Shown: piece after piece, positions 51,811 through 62,264 of the stretch
How positions within the stretch are numbered: position 1 is the first letter of the stretch
How the letters are laid out: the number at the start of each line of letters is the position of its first letter
Assembly: GCA_027449865.1 (NCBI GenBank)
Contig: DAIDKV010000134.1
Span: 1 to 63,631 of the forward strand
DNA from: Planctomycetales bacterium
GTDB lineage: Bacteria; Planctomycetota; Planctomycetia; Isosphaerales; Isosphaeraceae
DNA: 63,631 nucleotides
Reading direction: 5' to 3'
Translations under genes and position numbers: made by a program
Notes under the pieces: generated by a model
Told to the model about the DNA's origin: nothing
Seen by the model: only the letters and a program-made list of their open reading frames with translations
The model's database searches: none

Positions 51811-52180
51811 ACCCTCACTGCATGATTCCGTCAGTGGGTTTGGCCCAGGGAAATCCGGGTCTCGATCGAGAATCCGAGAGGGACCCTTCCCATCGAGACC
51901 GGTCGTCGGGTTCGCGACGGCCGGACGACTCCGTGGGACGCTCTTGCCGTGATCGGGCGGCTGGTGTACCAGAATTGCTGGGGTGTCCTCCTCGAGAATC
52001 GCGCCGGGAGGGCTGCGAGATCGGCCCTCGCTATTGTCGGATCAGGGGAATTGGAGCCAACCTTCCGAATATCCCGAGCGTAACAAGGAAGTACCTCTTG
52101 GGCGTCCTTGGGCGGGTCGGTTCCCCGCGCCAGCGAGCCCGGGCAGGGCCAGATCCCACATCGAAGGAGATCGAACGAGA
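51811..52180. other. 370-bp gap before the HtrA gene
   Basis: Arg/Gly-rich frames only; nothing protein-like. No clear terminator or promoter pair. It should carry the htrA promoter. Confidence 0.4.
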
Positions 52181-53767
52181 ATGAAGCGCAATCCAGTCGC
52201 ATGGGCGGCGTTGATCGTCGCGACCGCGGCGCTGGTCAGTTCCTCGGGCTTCCTCCGCCCGATGCCGGCGGCGCCCAAGGCTCCGCTGGAAGGTCAGCAG
52301 GCGGCACGCGCCCTCTCCGAGGCTTATGAGGCGGTGGCCGAGTTCGTCCGGCCGTCCGTCGTCCAGATCACAGTGCAGAAGAAGGCCGGCAACATCACGC
52401 AGTTTCCTGGGCTGCCCGGTCTTCGGCCGTTTCCCGGCCAGCCCCGCGGCAACGGCAACATGACTCCCCGCGACTTCGAGGACATGCTCCGCAGGTTCCT
52501 CAAACCCGAGGGGAACGATGAGGAAAACGGAAAGGGCTCCCAGAAGGAACAGTTTGGCCGGATGAACGTTGGCGTCGGCTCCGGTTTCATTTACGACGAC
52601 CGCGGCCACATTCTGACGAATAACCACGTCGTCGATAACGCTGAGAAGATCACGGTGACCTTCTATGACGGCGTCGAGTCGTCCGCGAAGGTCGTCGGTG
52701 CTGATAAGCAGACCGACGTGGCTGTCATCCAGGTCGAGAACACCAGTTACCAGGCTCTCCCGCGTGGCGATAGCGCCAAGCTGAAGGTGGGCGAACTGGT
52801 GATGGCGATTGGCTCTCCGTTTGAATTGAGTCAGAGCGTCACCACGGGAATCGTCTCGGCGCTCGACCGGAACAACCTCGGGATCAACGGTGCGACCGGT
52901 TACGAGTCGTTCATCCAGACCGACACGCCGATCAACCGGGGGAACTCGGGCGGCCCGCTGGTCAACATGAACGGAGAGGTGGTCGGCATTAATTCCGCCA
53001 TCCTCAGCGGAGGCTCAGGTAACGACGGGATCGGGTTCGCGATCCCGATGAAGCTGGCTCACAGCATCGCCGAGATGCTGATCAAGGACGGCAAGGTACA
53101 TTACGCCCGGATCGGCATTCAGCTCCAGGCGCTGGATCCGAGGCTCACCCGGCAGTTCGGCATCAAGGCCGGGACCAAGGGTGTGCTGGTCGGCGATGTT
53201 GTGCCCGGGAGCCCGGCCGACAAGGCGGGTCTCAAACAGGGCGACGTGATCACCTCGTTCGCTGGCGAGCCGATCCACGACGCCGCGTCGTTCCGGCTCC
53301 GCGTCGCGACGAGCGAGGTCAATCGTTCCTACGAGATGGGATACCTCCGCGATGGCAAGTCGCGAACGGCCAACATCATCCCCGCGCCCGCCGAGAACGT
53401 CCACTTCGCCATCGAGGGGGATTCGGGCCAGGGCCCAAGCGCGGAGAAGGCCGAGCCCGAGAAGACCGCCATCGGCGCTTTCGGTCTCGAAGTTCAGCCG
53501 TTGACGAGCGACCTTGCGAAATCGCTTGGACTCGCCGCCGAGACGAAGGGCCTGGTCGTTTCCTCCGTCAAGGAGGGCAGTCCCGCCGCCGAGGCCGGCG
53601 TTCGCGAGGGCGACGTCATCACCAAGGTCGTCCGCGACCACCGGATTCAGTCCGTGAAGGGCGTCGAGGACCTTCAGGCCATCGCCTCGAAGGATAGTGA
53701 ACTGGCCCTGTACGTCATGACGGGCAAGGCCGGCCGCTTTGTCACGCTCTCAAAGGCCCCGAAGTAA
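52181..53767 (+). CDS. htrA: HtrA/DegP serine protease with two PDZ domains
   Basis: 528 residues. Membrane anchor or signal (VAWAALIVATAALVSSSGF). Catalytic triad H149 (LTNNHVVD), D179 (QTDVAVIQV) and S256 (NRGNSGGPLV). Two PDZ domains follow (QLQALDPRLTRQFGIKAGTK; LEVQPLTSDLAKSLGLAAET). Periplasmic quality-control protease. AAGGAG lies upstream of the ATG; the open frame starting at 51983 is longer but is not signal-like. Confidence 0.93.
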   Translation: MKRNPVAWAALIVATAALVSSSGFLRPMPAAPKAPLEGQQAARALSEAYEAVAEFVRPSVVQITVQKKAGNITQFPGLPGLRPFPGQPRGNGNMTPRDFEDMLRRFLKPEGNDEENGKGSQKEQFGRMNVGVGSGFIYDDRGHILTNNHVVDNAEKITVTFYDGVESSAKVVGADKQTDVAVIQVENTSYQALPRGDSAKLKVGELVMAIGSPFELSQSVTTGIVSALDRNNLGINGATGYESFIQTDTPINRGNSGGPLVNMNGEVVGINSAILSGGSGNDGIGFAIPMKLAHSIAEMLIKDGKVHYARIGIQLQALDPRLTRQFGIKAGTKGVLVGDVVPGSPADKAGLKQGDVITSFAGEPIHDAASFRLRVATSEVNRSYEMGYLRDGKSRTANIIPAPAENVHFAIEGDSGQGPSAEKAEPEKTAIGAFGLEVQPLTSDLAKSLGLAAETKGLVVSSVKEGSPAAEAGVREGDVITKVVRDHRIQSVKGVEDLQAIASKDSELALYVMTGKAGRFVTLSKAPK

Positions 53768-54134
53768 TCCGCTGGGCTTCGGCTCAGCCGATCGCCAAAC
53801 GAAAGGGGCGAGACGGATCACTCCGTCCCGCCCCTTTTTTATGATAATCCAGATGGACCCGAATCCGTGGGGCCGATCGAGGCGTGACTTGCAGAGTCGG
53901 CTGGGCCGCCTGGTGGTACACCGTGTATCGACCCTCGACCCCTAACAGATCACCGAAAAGTCGAATCGACCGAGCCGTCGCTCCTGTCATCCACGGCATA
54001 ACCCCTACAAACCTCCTTTCCCCGGATTGCGATTCCTGAGGTGGCGGGCCCGATCGCGATGTTCGATAATGAAGAGATCGGGCCGGCGCGCGCCGTGCCG
54101 ACCTCCCCTCGATGGCCGAGCGATCGTCGCGAGA
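53768..54134. other. Intergenic region after htrA
   Basis: Contains the htrA terminator described separately. The rest has no gene I can support. Confidence 0.5.
53802..53840 (+). terminator. Intrinsic terminator of htrA
   Basis: Stem AAAGGGGCG-x-GACGG with CCGTC-x-CGCCCCTTT, a loop of six bases (ATCACT) and six T's at the end of the stem. Confidence 0.85.
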
Positions 54135-55394
54135 ATGAGCATGACGGAGCACAGCACCAATCCCGGTTCCGAGGAGCACGAATCGATCGAGCGCTACGAC
54201 CTGGAAGTCGCGCCGAGAGTCCGGAGCCTCCCGCCTTACCTTTTCGGCAAGATCAATGAGCTGAAGTATCGGATGCGACGCGAGGGGATCGACGTCATCG
54301 ATCTGGGGATGGGCAACCCGACCGATCCGCCCGGCGAGCCGATCATCGAGAAGCTTTGCGACGCCGCCCGCGATGCGCGGAATCACCGGTACAGCGTCGC
54401 CACGGGTATCTACAACCTCCGCAAGGAGGTCGCCGCACGCTACGAGTCCCGGTTCGGCGTCTCGCTCGATCCCGACCAGGAGGTCGTCGCGACGATCGGA
54501 TCGAAGGAAGGCTTCAGTCACATGTGTCTGGCCCTGCTGGGGCCGGGGGACACCGCACTCGTGCCGGCGCCCAGCTTCCCGATTCACATCCACGCCATCG
54601 CCCTGGCCTCGGCCAACGTGATCTCGCTGGACGTCCGAGACGGCCAGGCCTTCTTGGCGAACATCGCCCGAACCTGCGAGAGCCTCTATCCCCGCCCCAA
54701 GATCCTGGTGTTGAACTACCCCCATAACCCGACCGCCACCGTAGTTGAGCCGGCCTTTTTCGAGGAGATTGTCGGGCTTGCGAAGAAGTACCGGTTCTTC
54801 GTCATTCATGACTTCGCCTACGGCGACATCGGGTTCGACGGCTACCAGCCGCCAAGCTTCCTCTCGGTGAAGGGAGCCAAGGGGGTCGGCTGCGAGTTCA
54901 CCACGATGTCGAAGGGGTATAACATGGCGGGCTGGCGAGTCGGCTTCGCGGCTGGAAACCGTGAGATGCTCGCCGCGCTGAAGGCGATCAAGGGCTATTA
55001 CGACTACGGGATCTTCCAGGCGGTGCAGATCGCTGCCATCGTGGCCCTTCGACACGGCGAGGAGGTCCGGTTGGCCCAGGTCGCCGAGTACGAGTCGCGA
55101 CGAGACGCGATGGTCCGCGGCCTCCGACGGATCGGATGGGAGGTCGAGTCTCCCCGCGCGGGAATGTTCGTCTGGGCACCGATGCCCGAGCCCTGGCAGT
55201 CGCGCATGGGATCGATCGACTTTGCCATGAAGTTACTGGAGGAAGCACACGTGGCGGTCAGCCCCGGGCGCGGCTTCGGTGAAACGGGCGAGGGCCACCT
55301 TCGGCTTGCCCTGGTCGAGAACGCCCAGCGACTCCAGCAGGCGGTCCGTCAGATCGGGCGAAGTCTCCGCCCGGCGGGCGCGGTCTCCTCCTGA
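54135..55394 (+). CDS. Class I/II aminotransferase, AlaC/DapL-like
   Basis: 419 residues. [76 protein letters not shown], and [16 protein letters not shown] with the PLP lysine. Closest by pattern to AlaC (glutamate-pyruvate) aminotransferases; the DapL-like paralogue is at 36945-38108. ATG at 54135 (or 54141). Confidence 0.85.
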   Translation: MSMTEHSTNPGSEEHESIERYDLEVAPRVRSLPPYLFGKINELKYRMRREGIDVIDLGMGNPTDPPGEPIIEKLCDAARDARNHRYSVATGIYNLRKEVAARYESRFGVSLDPDQEVVATIGSKEGFSHMCLALLGPGDTALVPAPSFPIHIHAIALASANVISLDVRDGQAFLANIARTCESLYPRPKILVLNYPHNPTATVVEPAFFEEIVGLAKKYRFFVIHDFAYGDIGFDGYQPPSFLSVKGAKGVGCEFTTMSKGYNMAGWRVGFAAGNREMLAALKAIKGYYDYGIFQAVQIAAIVALRHGEEVRLAQVAEYESRRDAMVRGLRRIGWEVESPRAGMFVWAPMPEPWQSRMGSIDFAMKLLEEAHVAVSPGRGFGETGEGHLRLALVENAQRLQQAVRQIGRSLRPAGAVSS

Positions 55395-55417
55395 GCCGGT
55401 CGACGGAGACGATCGCC

Positions 55418-55621
55418 ATGGTCCCCTGCGCCTATTGCGAGAAGCCCCTCATCTGCGAGGGGTGCGGGGCGGAATTCGTCCCACCCACCGACGAACACTA
55501 CCGGGCGCTTTTCGAACCCGGTCGTACCCTCGAATGCCCCGAATGCGGCGAGGTCCTCGTCTGCCACTGGTGCAAGACGCCCTACGCCGCTTCGGATGAG
55601 GAGGAAGTGGGGGCCGATTGA
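55418..55621 (+). CDS. Small zinc-ribbon protein
   Basis: 67 residues with four Cys pairs: CAYC, CEGC, CPEC and CHWC. Two zinc-binding ribbons are likely. It follows the aminotransferase by 23 bases. Function unknown. Confidence 0.7.
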   Translation: MVPCAYCEKPLICEGCGAEFVPPTDEHYRALFEPGRTLECPECGEVLVCHWCKTPYAASDEEEVGAD

Positions 55622-55637
55622 AGCCTCGACGCCAGCC

Positions 55638-56783
55638 TCATTCCCCCGGGCGAGGCGGGCCGCCGTGCGAGGGGGCATGATGACTGCGCCCTGGGCCGGG
55701 GCGCTGATGATCGTCGGGATGGTTCGGCGAGGCCGAATTGGCGATGGGGCGGTTGCCTGGACCTGGTCCCGCGCTATCGAGCTTGCCGAAGATCATCCGG
55801 CCCGCGCTGGTCTGCAGGACGCTGGTCACTGTCAATCGAACCATATCTCCGAGGTGGTACGCGCCCTGCTCGGCGACGACCATGGTGCCGTCGTCGAGGT
55901 AACCGACGCCCTGGCCAGGCTCTTCACCTCGCTTCAGAAGCTTCACGCTGAGCGGTTCACCAGGCAGGACGATCGGCTTCATCGCGTTGGCCAGATCGTT
56001 GAGATTGATCACCTCAACCCCCTGGAGCTTCGCGATCTTGTTGAGGTTGTAGTCGTTGGTGACAACCTTTCCGCCGAGGTGCTTGGCCAGGATCACCAGG
56101 CGCTGGTCCACCTCGCGGACGCCCGCCAGTTCGGGAATCTCCCCATCGTGAATCCGGACCTCGATTCCCTGCGACTTCTGGAGCCGGTTGAGAATATCGA
56201 GTCCACGCCTCCCCCGGTTGCGCCGAAGCTTGTCGGAGCTGTCGGCAATGCTCTGCAGCTCCTGGAGGACGAAGCGGGGGACGACCAGCGGCTGGTCAAT
56301 CACCCGGGTCTCGGCGACGTCGGCCACCCGGCCGTCAATCACGACCGAGGTATCCAGCACCAGCGGACGGGCGCCTTTGACCTCTTTCGAGAATTCCATG
56401 TAAGGGATGATGAAGCGAAAATCGTCCTTGGTCTGAAGCAACGTGGAAATGCAGATGTAGCAGATGAAGATCATCAGAAAGCCGGAAATGATCACATGCA
56501 CCCGAGGGTCGAGCATATTTTCAAGGGTCGGGCGCAGGGCTTCGTTGATGAGATTGGTCAGGAAGAGCCCCACGATGACCCCAAAGTAGAGCGCCGAGAT
56601 GACGGCGATCCGTTTGCGTGGGGTGAAAACGTCCACGATCAAGAGAACGACGGCCAGCAGCATCACGCCGATGAACAGCACGGCCGGGTTGGCGAGTTCA
56701 TGGGTACTGACGATCCGGACAGCCCGGACGCCGAACCCCGCGACCACGATGAGGAAGACAGCTCGGATGAGCGTGAGAAGCAT
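55638..56783 (-). CDS. PIN-TRAM membrane protein (YacL-like)
   Basis: 381 residues. Four N-terminal membrane helices (TLIRAVFLIVVAGFG; AVLFIGVMLLAVVLLIV; SALYFGVIVGLFLT; IISGFLMIFICYICIS). Then a PIN domain with LVLDTSVVIDGRVADV and VVTNDYNLNKIA, and a TRAM domain (DDGTMVVAEQGAYHLGDM). Candidate RNA-processing nuclease at the membrane. Convergent with the zinc-ribbon gene. Confidence 0.88.
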   Translation of the reverse strand: MLLTLIRAVFLIVVAGFGVRAVRIVSTHELANPAVLFIGVMLLAVVLLIVDVFTPRKRIAVISALYFGVIVGLFLTNLINEALRPTLENMLDPRVHVIISGFLMIFICYICISTLLQTKDDFRFIIPYMEFSKEVKGARPLVLDTSVVIDGRVADVAETRVIDQPLVVPRFVLQELQSIADSSDKLRRNRGRRGLDILNRLQKSQGIEVRIHDGEIPELAGVREVDQRLVILAKHLGGKVVTNDYNLNKIAKLQGVEVINLNDLANAMKPIVLPGEPLSVKLLKRGEEPGQGVGYLDDGTMVVAEQGAYHLGDMVRLTVTSVLQTSAGRMIFGKLDSAGPGPGNRPIANSASPNHPDDHQRPGPGRSHHAPSHGGPPRPGE

Positions 56784-56874
56784 GGCGGAAGACCCTTACC
56801 GGCCAGAGATGGTGAGACGGTCTGGTCGGGGATGAAGGGGGTCGTCGCCCGTCCGCGACGACCGCAAGGGACGA

Positions 56875-57396
56875 TCAGGTGTACGCGGGCGCCTCGACGT
56901 CGAGCCGGAGTTCCTCAATCAGCCGGTCATAGAACGAATCCAGGCTCTCAACGATGACCTTGGTCTCGCCCAGGATCGGCATGAAATTGGTGTCTCCGTC
57001 CCAGCGAGGGACGATGTGCCAGTGGAGATGACCGGGGAGTCCGGCACCGGCCGACTTCCCCTGATTCAGCCCGACATTGTAACCCTGCGGCCTGAGCATG
57101 CGGTCAAGGAGGATTGTCATCCGCCGGACAACCCGGACGGGCTCGATCAACTCCTCACCTTCCAGGTCCGCCAGGGTCCCGCGATGAACCCGTGGAGCCA
57201 CCAGCAGGTGACCGTTATTATATGGATACCGATTGAGCATGACGACAGAGAACTGGTCGCGGAGGACCAGGTAATGAGCCCGGTCGTCACTCGCCTCGAG
57301 CGCCTGGCAAAAGAAACAACCCCCGTGTGAAGCGGGTGAGGTTGTACTTTGATGGATGTATTGAGCCCTCCAGGGGGCCCAGATGCGATCCAGCAC
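56875..57396 (-). CDS. HIT-family hydrolase/Ap4A phosphorylase-like
   Basis: 173 residues. The histidine triad is HLHWHIVPRW. The start sequence VLDRIWAPWRAQYIHQ resembles Rv2613c-like Ap4A phosphorylases. I chose the GTG at 57396, preceded by GGAG; the longer frame to 57465 adds a non-homologous leader. CFFCQALE adds a Cys pair. Confidence 0.85.
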   Translation of the reverse strand: MLDRIWAPWRAQYIHQSTTSPASHGGCFFCQALEASDDRAHYLVLRDQFSVVMLNRYPYNNGHLLVAPRVHRGTLADLEGEELIEPVRVVRRMTILLDRMLRPQGYNVGLNQGKSAGAGLPGHLHWHIVPRWDGDTNFMPILGETKVIVESLDSFYDRLIEELRLDVEAPAYT

Positions 57397-57568
57397 GTTC
57401 TCCGTTCCCCCTTCCGCGAGCCGGAGGTTCACCGAGGCCAGAGGGCCCGGTCTCCGTTCGGCCACTCATGGATATTCATTCTGGCGGAAGGAGCCTCGAC
57501 TCGCAATGCCATCCCTGGCGATCCGTGACCGAGCCTCTGGGCTTTCTTCCCCGTCCCCGTTCGGCCGA

Positions 57569-58345
57569 TCAGAGTAGGCGGCGGTCCCAGACCGGATAGT
57601 AGCGGACCCAGGCTCGTCCGACCACCCGATCCCTCGGAACCAGTACGAGCGATCCGGTGGTCGGAGGGACGCCACCGTCCTCCTCGGGCTCAACAAGGAT
57701 CTGGCCGGACGGTACGTGGAACCGGCAGCCCCGGGGCCAGGAGCTTTCACGGCGTGGGACGATCCGGCGCGGCATTCGGCCATCGACCCTCCAGTCATGG
57801 CCGTCCCATTCGAGTTCCTGGCCCGAAACCGCCACGACCCGGGCCGCCCGTGCACGGCCCGTCGGGACAAGACGGAGCCAGACCCAGTCTCCCCGGTGCG
57901 GCCCCGCTCCCCGATAGGCCCAGCAGTTCACCAGGTAGGCTCGACCGGATCGGTCGGGTGACGAACCGGGCCAGGCGATCTCCAGGAGCGTCAGCAGGAT
58001 GGGAAGGTAGATTGCCGCACCAAGGACCCCGGCGATGAGCGGGGCCGCACTCTTTTTGTAAAAGGGAAACGAGGACTGCTGAATGGCGTCCGACGCGGAA
58101 CCGACGTGCGTCAGAAAGGCAAAGGCCAGAAGCAGCCACGCCAGCCAGGTGCCCCAGGCCATCAGCGCGGTCGCGACGGCGACCAGGAACGATCCGAGCA
58201 GCACAAGGCCCCGGGTCGACTGGCCCCAGGCCATCTGCGGCCAGCCCGGTACGAGGAGGCGCACCCCAGCCGGAGACTCGAAGGGCCGACGACCGGTCGT
58301 TGGCCCCGTGCTCCTCGCAATCCGACGCAACGGCGCCTCGATCAT
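57569..58345 (-). CDS. Signal peptidase I-like protein lacking catalytic residues
   Basis: 258 residues. Several membrane helices first (TRGLVLLGSFLVAVATALMA; LAWLLLAFAFLTHVG; LIAGVLGAAIYLPILLTLLE). The C-terminal region follows the S26 fold (GDWVWLRLVP; ARVVAVSGQELEW; DRVVGRAWVRYYPVW), but the catalytic Lys of the KR box is Ala-Arg and no Ser-Met box is seen. So inactive or divergent. Start ATG 58345 has GGGGAA upstream. Confidence 0.6.
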   Translation of the reverse strand: MIEAPLRRIARSTGPTTGRRPFESPAGVRLLVPGWPQMAWGQSTRGLVLLGSFLVAVATALMAWGTWLAWLLLAFAFLTHVGSASDAIQQSSFPFYKKSAAPLIAGVLGAAIYLPILLTLLEIAWPGSSPDRSGRAYLVNCWAYRGAGPHRGDWVWLRLVPTGRARAARVVAVSGQELEWDGHDWRVDGRMPRRIVPRRESSWPRGCRFHVPSGQILVEPEEDGGVPPTTGSLVLVPRDRVVGRAWVRYYPVWDRRLL

Positions 58346-58976
58346 ACGCAGTTCCCCTAGATTTCTCTTCAAATCAACTACGGGAGCCACTCTCTCGTGC
58401 AATCCGGACGCCGCCGGTTCTCAGATCCCCGATCAGCGCCGCCCACCTGATCGCCTACTGGTTTTCTCGGAAGCCTGACCATCCGGCCGCCATCGTTCCT
58501 GTTCGCCTGAAGTCCTCCTCCGAAAAGATGGATTCATTATGGCCTGAGCGCATCCGTCCGCAAGTGCCGGCATGGCCCGAACTCCCGGAAAACCTCGAGC
58601 CCAGCCCGTTTTGTGGTCGCCGATCCTCCCGCTTCTCCCGGAAATCGCCTGATTTCTCCGATCTTCGTCTACACCCCAGGCGTAAGATGTGTATGATAGA
58701 GAGAGTCGATCCGGCCTTGACGCTGAAAACTCCGCTGTTAGAATATCTTGCTCTCATTCACGAGGTCTCCTCGGATTCTTCTCATGGCCCGCACCGATAT
58801 CGATTAAAATCCCGTGATCGATCGGGTGTGCGGCCGAAGTTTTCCCCCGGCCTACCCCTCAGCTCGCGTTGGAACGGCGGGCTGAAATCAACCCGGCGAA
58901 TGATGTGGACGTGGGTCTGTCTCCCGGTCCTGGGGCGTTCCACCCCGCGGATCGTGGCCGAGCAAACAAAGCGACC
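58346..58976. other. 631-bp gap upstream of fusA
   Basis: Divergent with the peptidase-like gene. It holds the fusA promoter at 58717-58744. No gene recognised; weak frames on both strands are Ser/Arg/Pro-rich. Confidence 0.5.
58717..58744 (+). promoter_or_regulatory. Sigma70-like promoter of fusA
   Basis: TTGACG (58717-58722), 16 bp, TAGAAT (58739-58744). A leader of about 225 bases separates it from the fusA ATG. Confidence 0.6.
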
Positions 58977-61064
58977 ATGGAAAACCTTCGCAACGTACGC
59001 AATATCGGCATCTCGGCCCACATCGACTCGGGCAAGACCACGCTCACCGAGCGGGTTCTGTATTATGCCGGCCGCACCCACGTGATCAAGGAGGTCAAGG
59101 GTGAAGGCGCGGTGATGGACCACATGGAGCTCGAGAAGGAGCGGGGAATCACCATCACCTCGGCCGCCACCACCGTGCAGTGGGGCGAGCACAAGGTGAA
59201 CATCATTGACACTCCGGGTCACGTCGATTTCACGGTCGAGGTCGAGCGATCGCTCCGGGTCCTCGACGGCGCCGTTCTGGTTCTCTGCGCGGTTGCGGGC
59301 GTGCAGTCGCAGTCGATCACGGTCGACCGCCAGATGAAGCGGTACGCTGTCCCCCGGATCGCGTTCATCAACAAGATGGACCGGACCGGGGCCAATCCTC
59401 AGAATGTGATTCAGCAGCTTGAGAGCAAGCTTGGACTGACGGCCGTTCCGCTTCAGATCCCGATCGGCCTGGAATCGAACTTCCAGGGCGTGATCGACCT
59501 GATTGATCGGCAGGCGGTTTACTTCGACGGTGAGAAGGGGGAGACGGTCCGGACCGAGCCGATCCCCGCGGAGTTCGCGGACGCCGCCGAGCGTGCCCGT
59601 CAGGGGATGCTCGAGGCTCTCTCGATGCTCTCCGACGAGATCATGGGCCTACTCCTCGAGGAGCAGGAGATCCCGATCGAGCTGATCCACAAGACGATCC
59701 GTGAGGGAACGATCGCCCAGCAGATTTGCCCGGTGATGATCGGCACGGCGTACCGAAACAAGGGTGTGCAGTGCCTTCTCGACGCCGTCGGCCGCTATCT
59801 GCCCAGCCCGCTCGACCGCGAGGTTTTTGCCCGAGACAACAGCAACGGCGGCGCGGAGGTTCCGCTCGCGCCTGATCCAGACGCCCCGCTCGTCGCAATG
59901 GCGTTCAAGCTGGTCGAGGAGCCGTTTGGCCAGGTGACCTTCGTCCGGATCTATCAGGGAACGCTTCAGAAGGGAACGTTCTACTACAACACTCGCCAGC
60001 GAAAGCGGGCACGGATTAGCCGGATCCTTCGGGTCCACGCGGACCAGAAGGAAGACATTGACTCGGCCTCCGCTGGCGACATCGTCGCTGTGATGGGGAT
60101 CGAGTGCGCGACTGGTGATACCTACTGCTCCGAGGGGAGCGATCTCTCGCTGGAGAGCATCTACGCGGCTGAGCCGGTCATCGATCTCTCGATTCAGCCG
60201 GCCAAGCGGGCGGATTACGACAAGCTCTCCAAGGCCCTGAATCGCTTCATGCGAGAGGATCCGACCTTCCGGGTTCACGTCGATCACGAGACGAGCGAGA
60301 CGATTATCTCGGGAATGGGCGAATTGCACCTGGAGATCTACGTCGAGCGGATTCGACGCGAGTACAAGGTCGAGTGCACCGTCGGAATGCCGAAGGTCAG
60401 CTATCGCGAGGCCCCGACGGTGGAAACGCCGTTCAACTACAAGCACAAGAAGCAGACCGGCGGTTCGGGGCAGTACGCTCATGTCGTCGGCCGGCTGATT
60501 CCGATGGACCCCCAGTCGCCCGACCCCTTTGTCTTCGATAACAAGGTGACCGGCGGCCGGATTCCGAACGAGTACATCCCCTCGGTCGAAAAGGGTTTCC
60601 GCGAGTCGATGCACAAGGGGCCCGTCGCCGGCTACGAGGTCATGGGCGTCCACATGATCCTTGAGGACGGCTCGTACCACGATGTCGATTCCTCGACGAT
60701 GGCCTTCGAGATTTGCGCCCGTGACTGCTTCCGCGAGACCTTCCGGAAGGCGGAGCCCGTTCTCCTTGAGCCGATCATGAAGGTCGAGGTCGAAATCCCG
60801 ACCGAGTTCCAGGGACCGGTCACCGGAACACTCTCCTCCAAGCGGGGCGTGATCCTCGGAACCGAGTCGCGCCAGGGCTACACGGTGATCGTCGCCGAGG
60901 TTCCGCTCGCGGAAATGTTCGGCTACTCGAACGATCTCCGCAGCTCGACCCAGGGAAAGGGGGGCTTTAGCATGGAGTTCCTCAAGTACCAGAAGGTCCC
61001 CTCGCGGTTCCAGGAAGAGATCGTCAAGCAGGCCCAGACCCTCGCAAAGGCCGGGGCCAAGTGA
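58977..61064 (+). CDS. fusA: Elongation factor G
   Basis: 695 residues. G1 AHIDSGKTT, G2-region RGITITSAATT, G3 DTPGHVDF, G4 NKMDRTGA. Domains II to V follow (GQVTFVRIYQGTLQKGTFYY; PTFRVHVDHETSETIISGMG; MKVEVEIPTEFQGPVTGTLS). The frame is open to 58869 but EF-G conservation starts at MENLRNVRNIGISAH. Translocation factor, core gene. Confidence 0.95.
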   Translation: MENLRNVRNIGISAHIDSGKTTLTERVLYYAGRTHVIKEVKGEGAVMDHMELEKERGITITSAATTVQWGEHKVNIIDTPGHVDFTVEVERSLRVLDGAVLVLCAVAGVQSQSITVDRQMKRYAVPRIAFINKMDRTGANPQNVIQQLESKLGLTAVPLQIPIGLESNFQGVIDLIDRQAVYFDGEKGETVRTEPIPAEFADAAERARQGMLEALSMLSDEIMGLLLEEQEIPIELIHKTIREGTIAQQICPVMIGTAYRNKGVQCLLDAVGRYLPSPLDREVFARDNSNGGAEVPLAPDPDAPLVAMAFKLVEEPFGQVTFVRIYQGTLQKGTFYYNTRQRKRARISRILRVHADQKEDIDSASAGDIVAVMGIECATGDTYCSEGSDLSLESIYAAEPVIDLSIQPAKRADYDKLSKALNRFMREDPTFRVHVDHETSETIISGMGELHLEIYVERIRREYKVECTVGMPKVSYREAPTVETPFNYKHKKQTGGSGQYAHVVGRLIPMDPQSPDPFVFDNKVTGGRIPNEYIPSVEKGFRESMHKGPVAGYEVMGVHMILEDGSYHDVDSSTMAFEICARDCFRETFRKAEPVLLEPIMKVEVEIPTEFQGPVTGTLSSKRGVILGTESRQGYTVIVAEVPLAEMFGYSNDLRSSTQGKGGFSMEFLKYQKVPSRFQEEIVKQAQTLAKAGAK

Positions 61065-61166
61065 CGACGGGCCCATCTCGCTGAGCGGAGATCCATCCAG
61101 AATGGCCCGGCCCTTCTCGATAGGGAAGCGTTGGGCCTTTCTCCATTTTTCGGCGAGGAGCTTCCC

Positions 61167-62264
61167 TTGCTCGATCCCCGGGACATGGCTCCGACCGAAT
61201 TCGAGGCCCATGCCCGCGCACTTGGGGCGAATGATCTCGCGATCCGGCGCCTGCTCTCGGCAGTGGTCGGGCAGGGGGTTCACGATCGAGGAATCTGGGG
61301 GGCCCGCTTTCAGGTCCCTCGCCGGCTCTTCGAGGCCATCCGCGACCCGTTGCCACGTCTGGCCCTGGAGCGTGTAGAGACCTCTCCGATCGACGGTTTC
61401 AGCAAGCTCCTCTTTCGGACGGTCGATGACCTCGCGTTGGAGACTGTCCTGATCCCGTTGCATCGTCCGGGGGCGGTCAGCGTCTGCCTTTCCTCGCAGG
61501 TCGGCTGTGCGATGGGGTGTGCCTTCTGCGCCACGGCGAGGATGCCAAGACGCCGCAACCTGGAGGTCTGGGAGATTGTCGATCAGCTTGTGCAGGCGCG
61601 CGAGCGTGTCCGCGCCGAAGGGCGACGGGTCACGGGTGCGGTCTTCATGGGGATGGGTGAGCCGTTCCTGAATTACGACCGTGTGCTGGTTGCGGCCGAC
61701 CTGCTCCGTTGCCCCTTCGGCGCCGCGATCGGGGCTCCCGCGATCACGATCAGCACGGTCGGCCTGGTCCCGGAAATCGACCGATTCACACGGGAGCGGC
61801 GGCCGTTTCGGCTTTCGATTAGCCTGGGAGCCGCGACCGATGCCAAACGCGCCGAGCTGGTCCCGATTGCGTCGAGAACGCCGGTGTCGGAGGTCATGGC
61901 GGCGGCCCGCCGGTATGCACTGGATCGCAGGACACGCGTGATGCTGTCCTACGTCTGCATCTCGGGTCGGAACGTCGGCGAGGACGACACCCAGGCCCTG
62001 GGCGACCTGATCGGCGATACCCCGGTCCGGCTCGACCTGATCGACGTCACCGACCCGACTGGCCGCTTTCGTCCACCTGACGACGACGAGCGGAGAACCT
62101 TCCGAGACGCCCTGAGCCGGTACGTCGGTCAGCCGGTGGTCCGGAGATACTCGGGTGGGAAGGACATTCAGGCAGCCTGTGGGACCCTCGCCGGCACCGC
62201 TCTGGGCACGGTCCGCGGCGAGGGATCGCGAGTCCTTGATCGGCTCAGTGCCGACTCGCTCTGA
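61167..62264 (+). CDS. rlmN: RlmN-like radical SAM rRNA methyltransferase
   Basis: 365 residues. Radical SAM cluster CAMGCAFC in VGCAMGCAFCATARMPRRRN; GAVFMGMGEPFLNYDRV; and the methyl-carrying Cys region KDIQAACGTLAG. It would methylate A2503 of 23S rRNA and a tRNA. I place the start at TTG 61167, which has GAGGAG seven bases upstream; other in-frame starts are 61131 (TTG) and 61185 (ATG). Confidence 0.85.
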   Translation: MLDPRDMAPTEFEAHARALGANDLAIRRLLSAVVGQGVHDRGIWGARFQVPRRLFEAIRDPLPRLALERVETSPIDGFSKLLFRTVDDLALETVLIPLHRPGAVSVCLSSQVGCAMGCAFCATARMPRRRNLEVWEIVDQLVQARERVRAEGRRVTGAVFMGMGEPFLNYDRVLVAADLLRCPFGAAIGAPAITISTVGLVPEIDRFTRERRPFRLSISLGAATDAKRAELVPIASRTPVSEVMAAARRYALDRRTRVMLSYVCISGRNVGEDDTQALGDLIGDTPVRLDLIDVTDPTGRFRPPDDDERRTFRDALSRYVGQPVVRRYSGGKDIQAACGTLAGTALGTVRGEGSRVLDRLSADSL

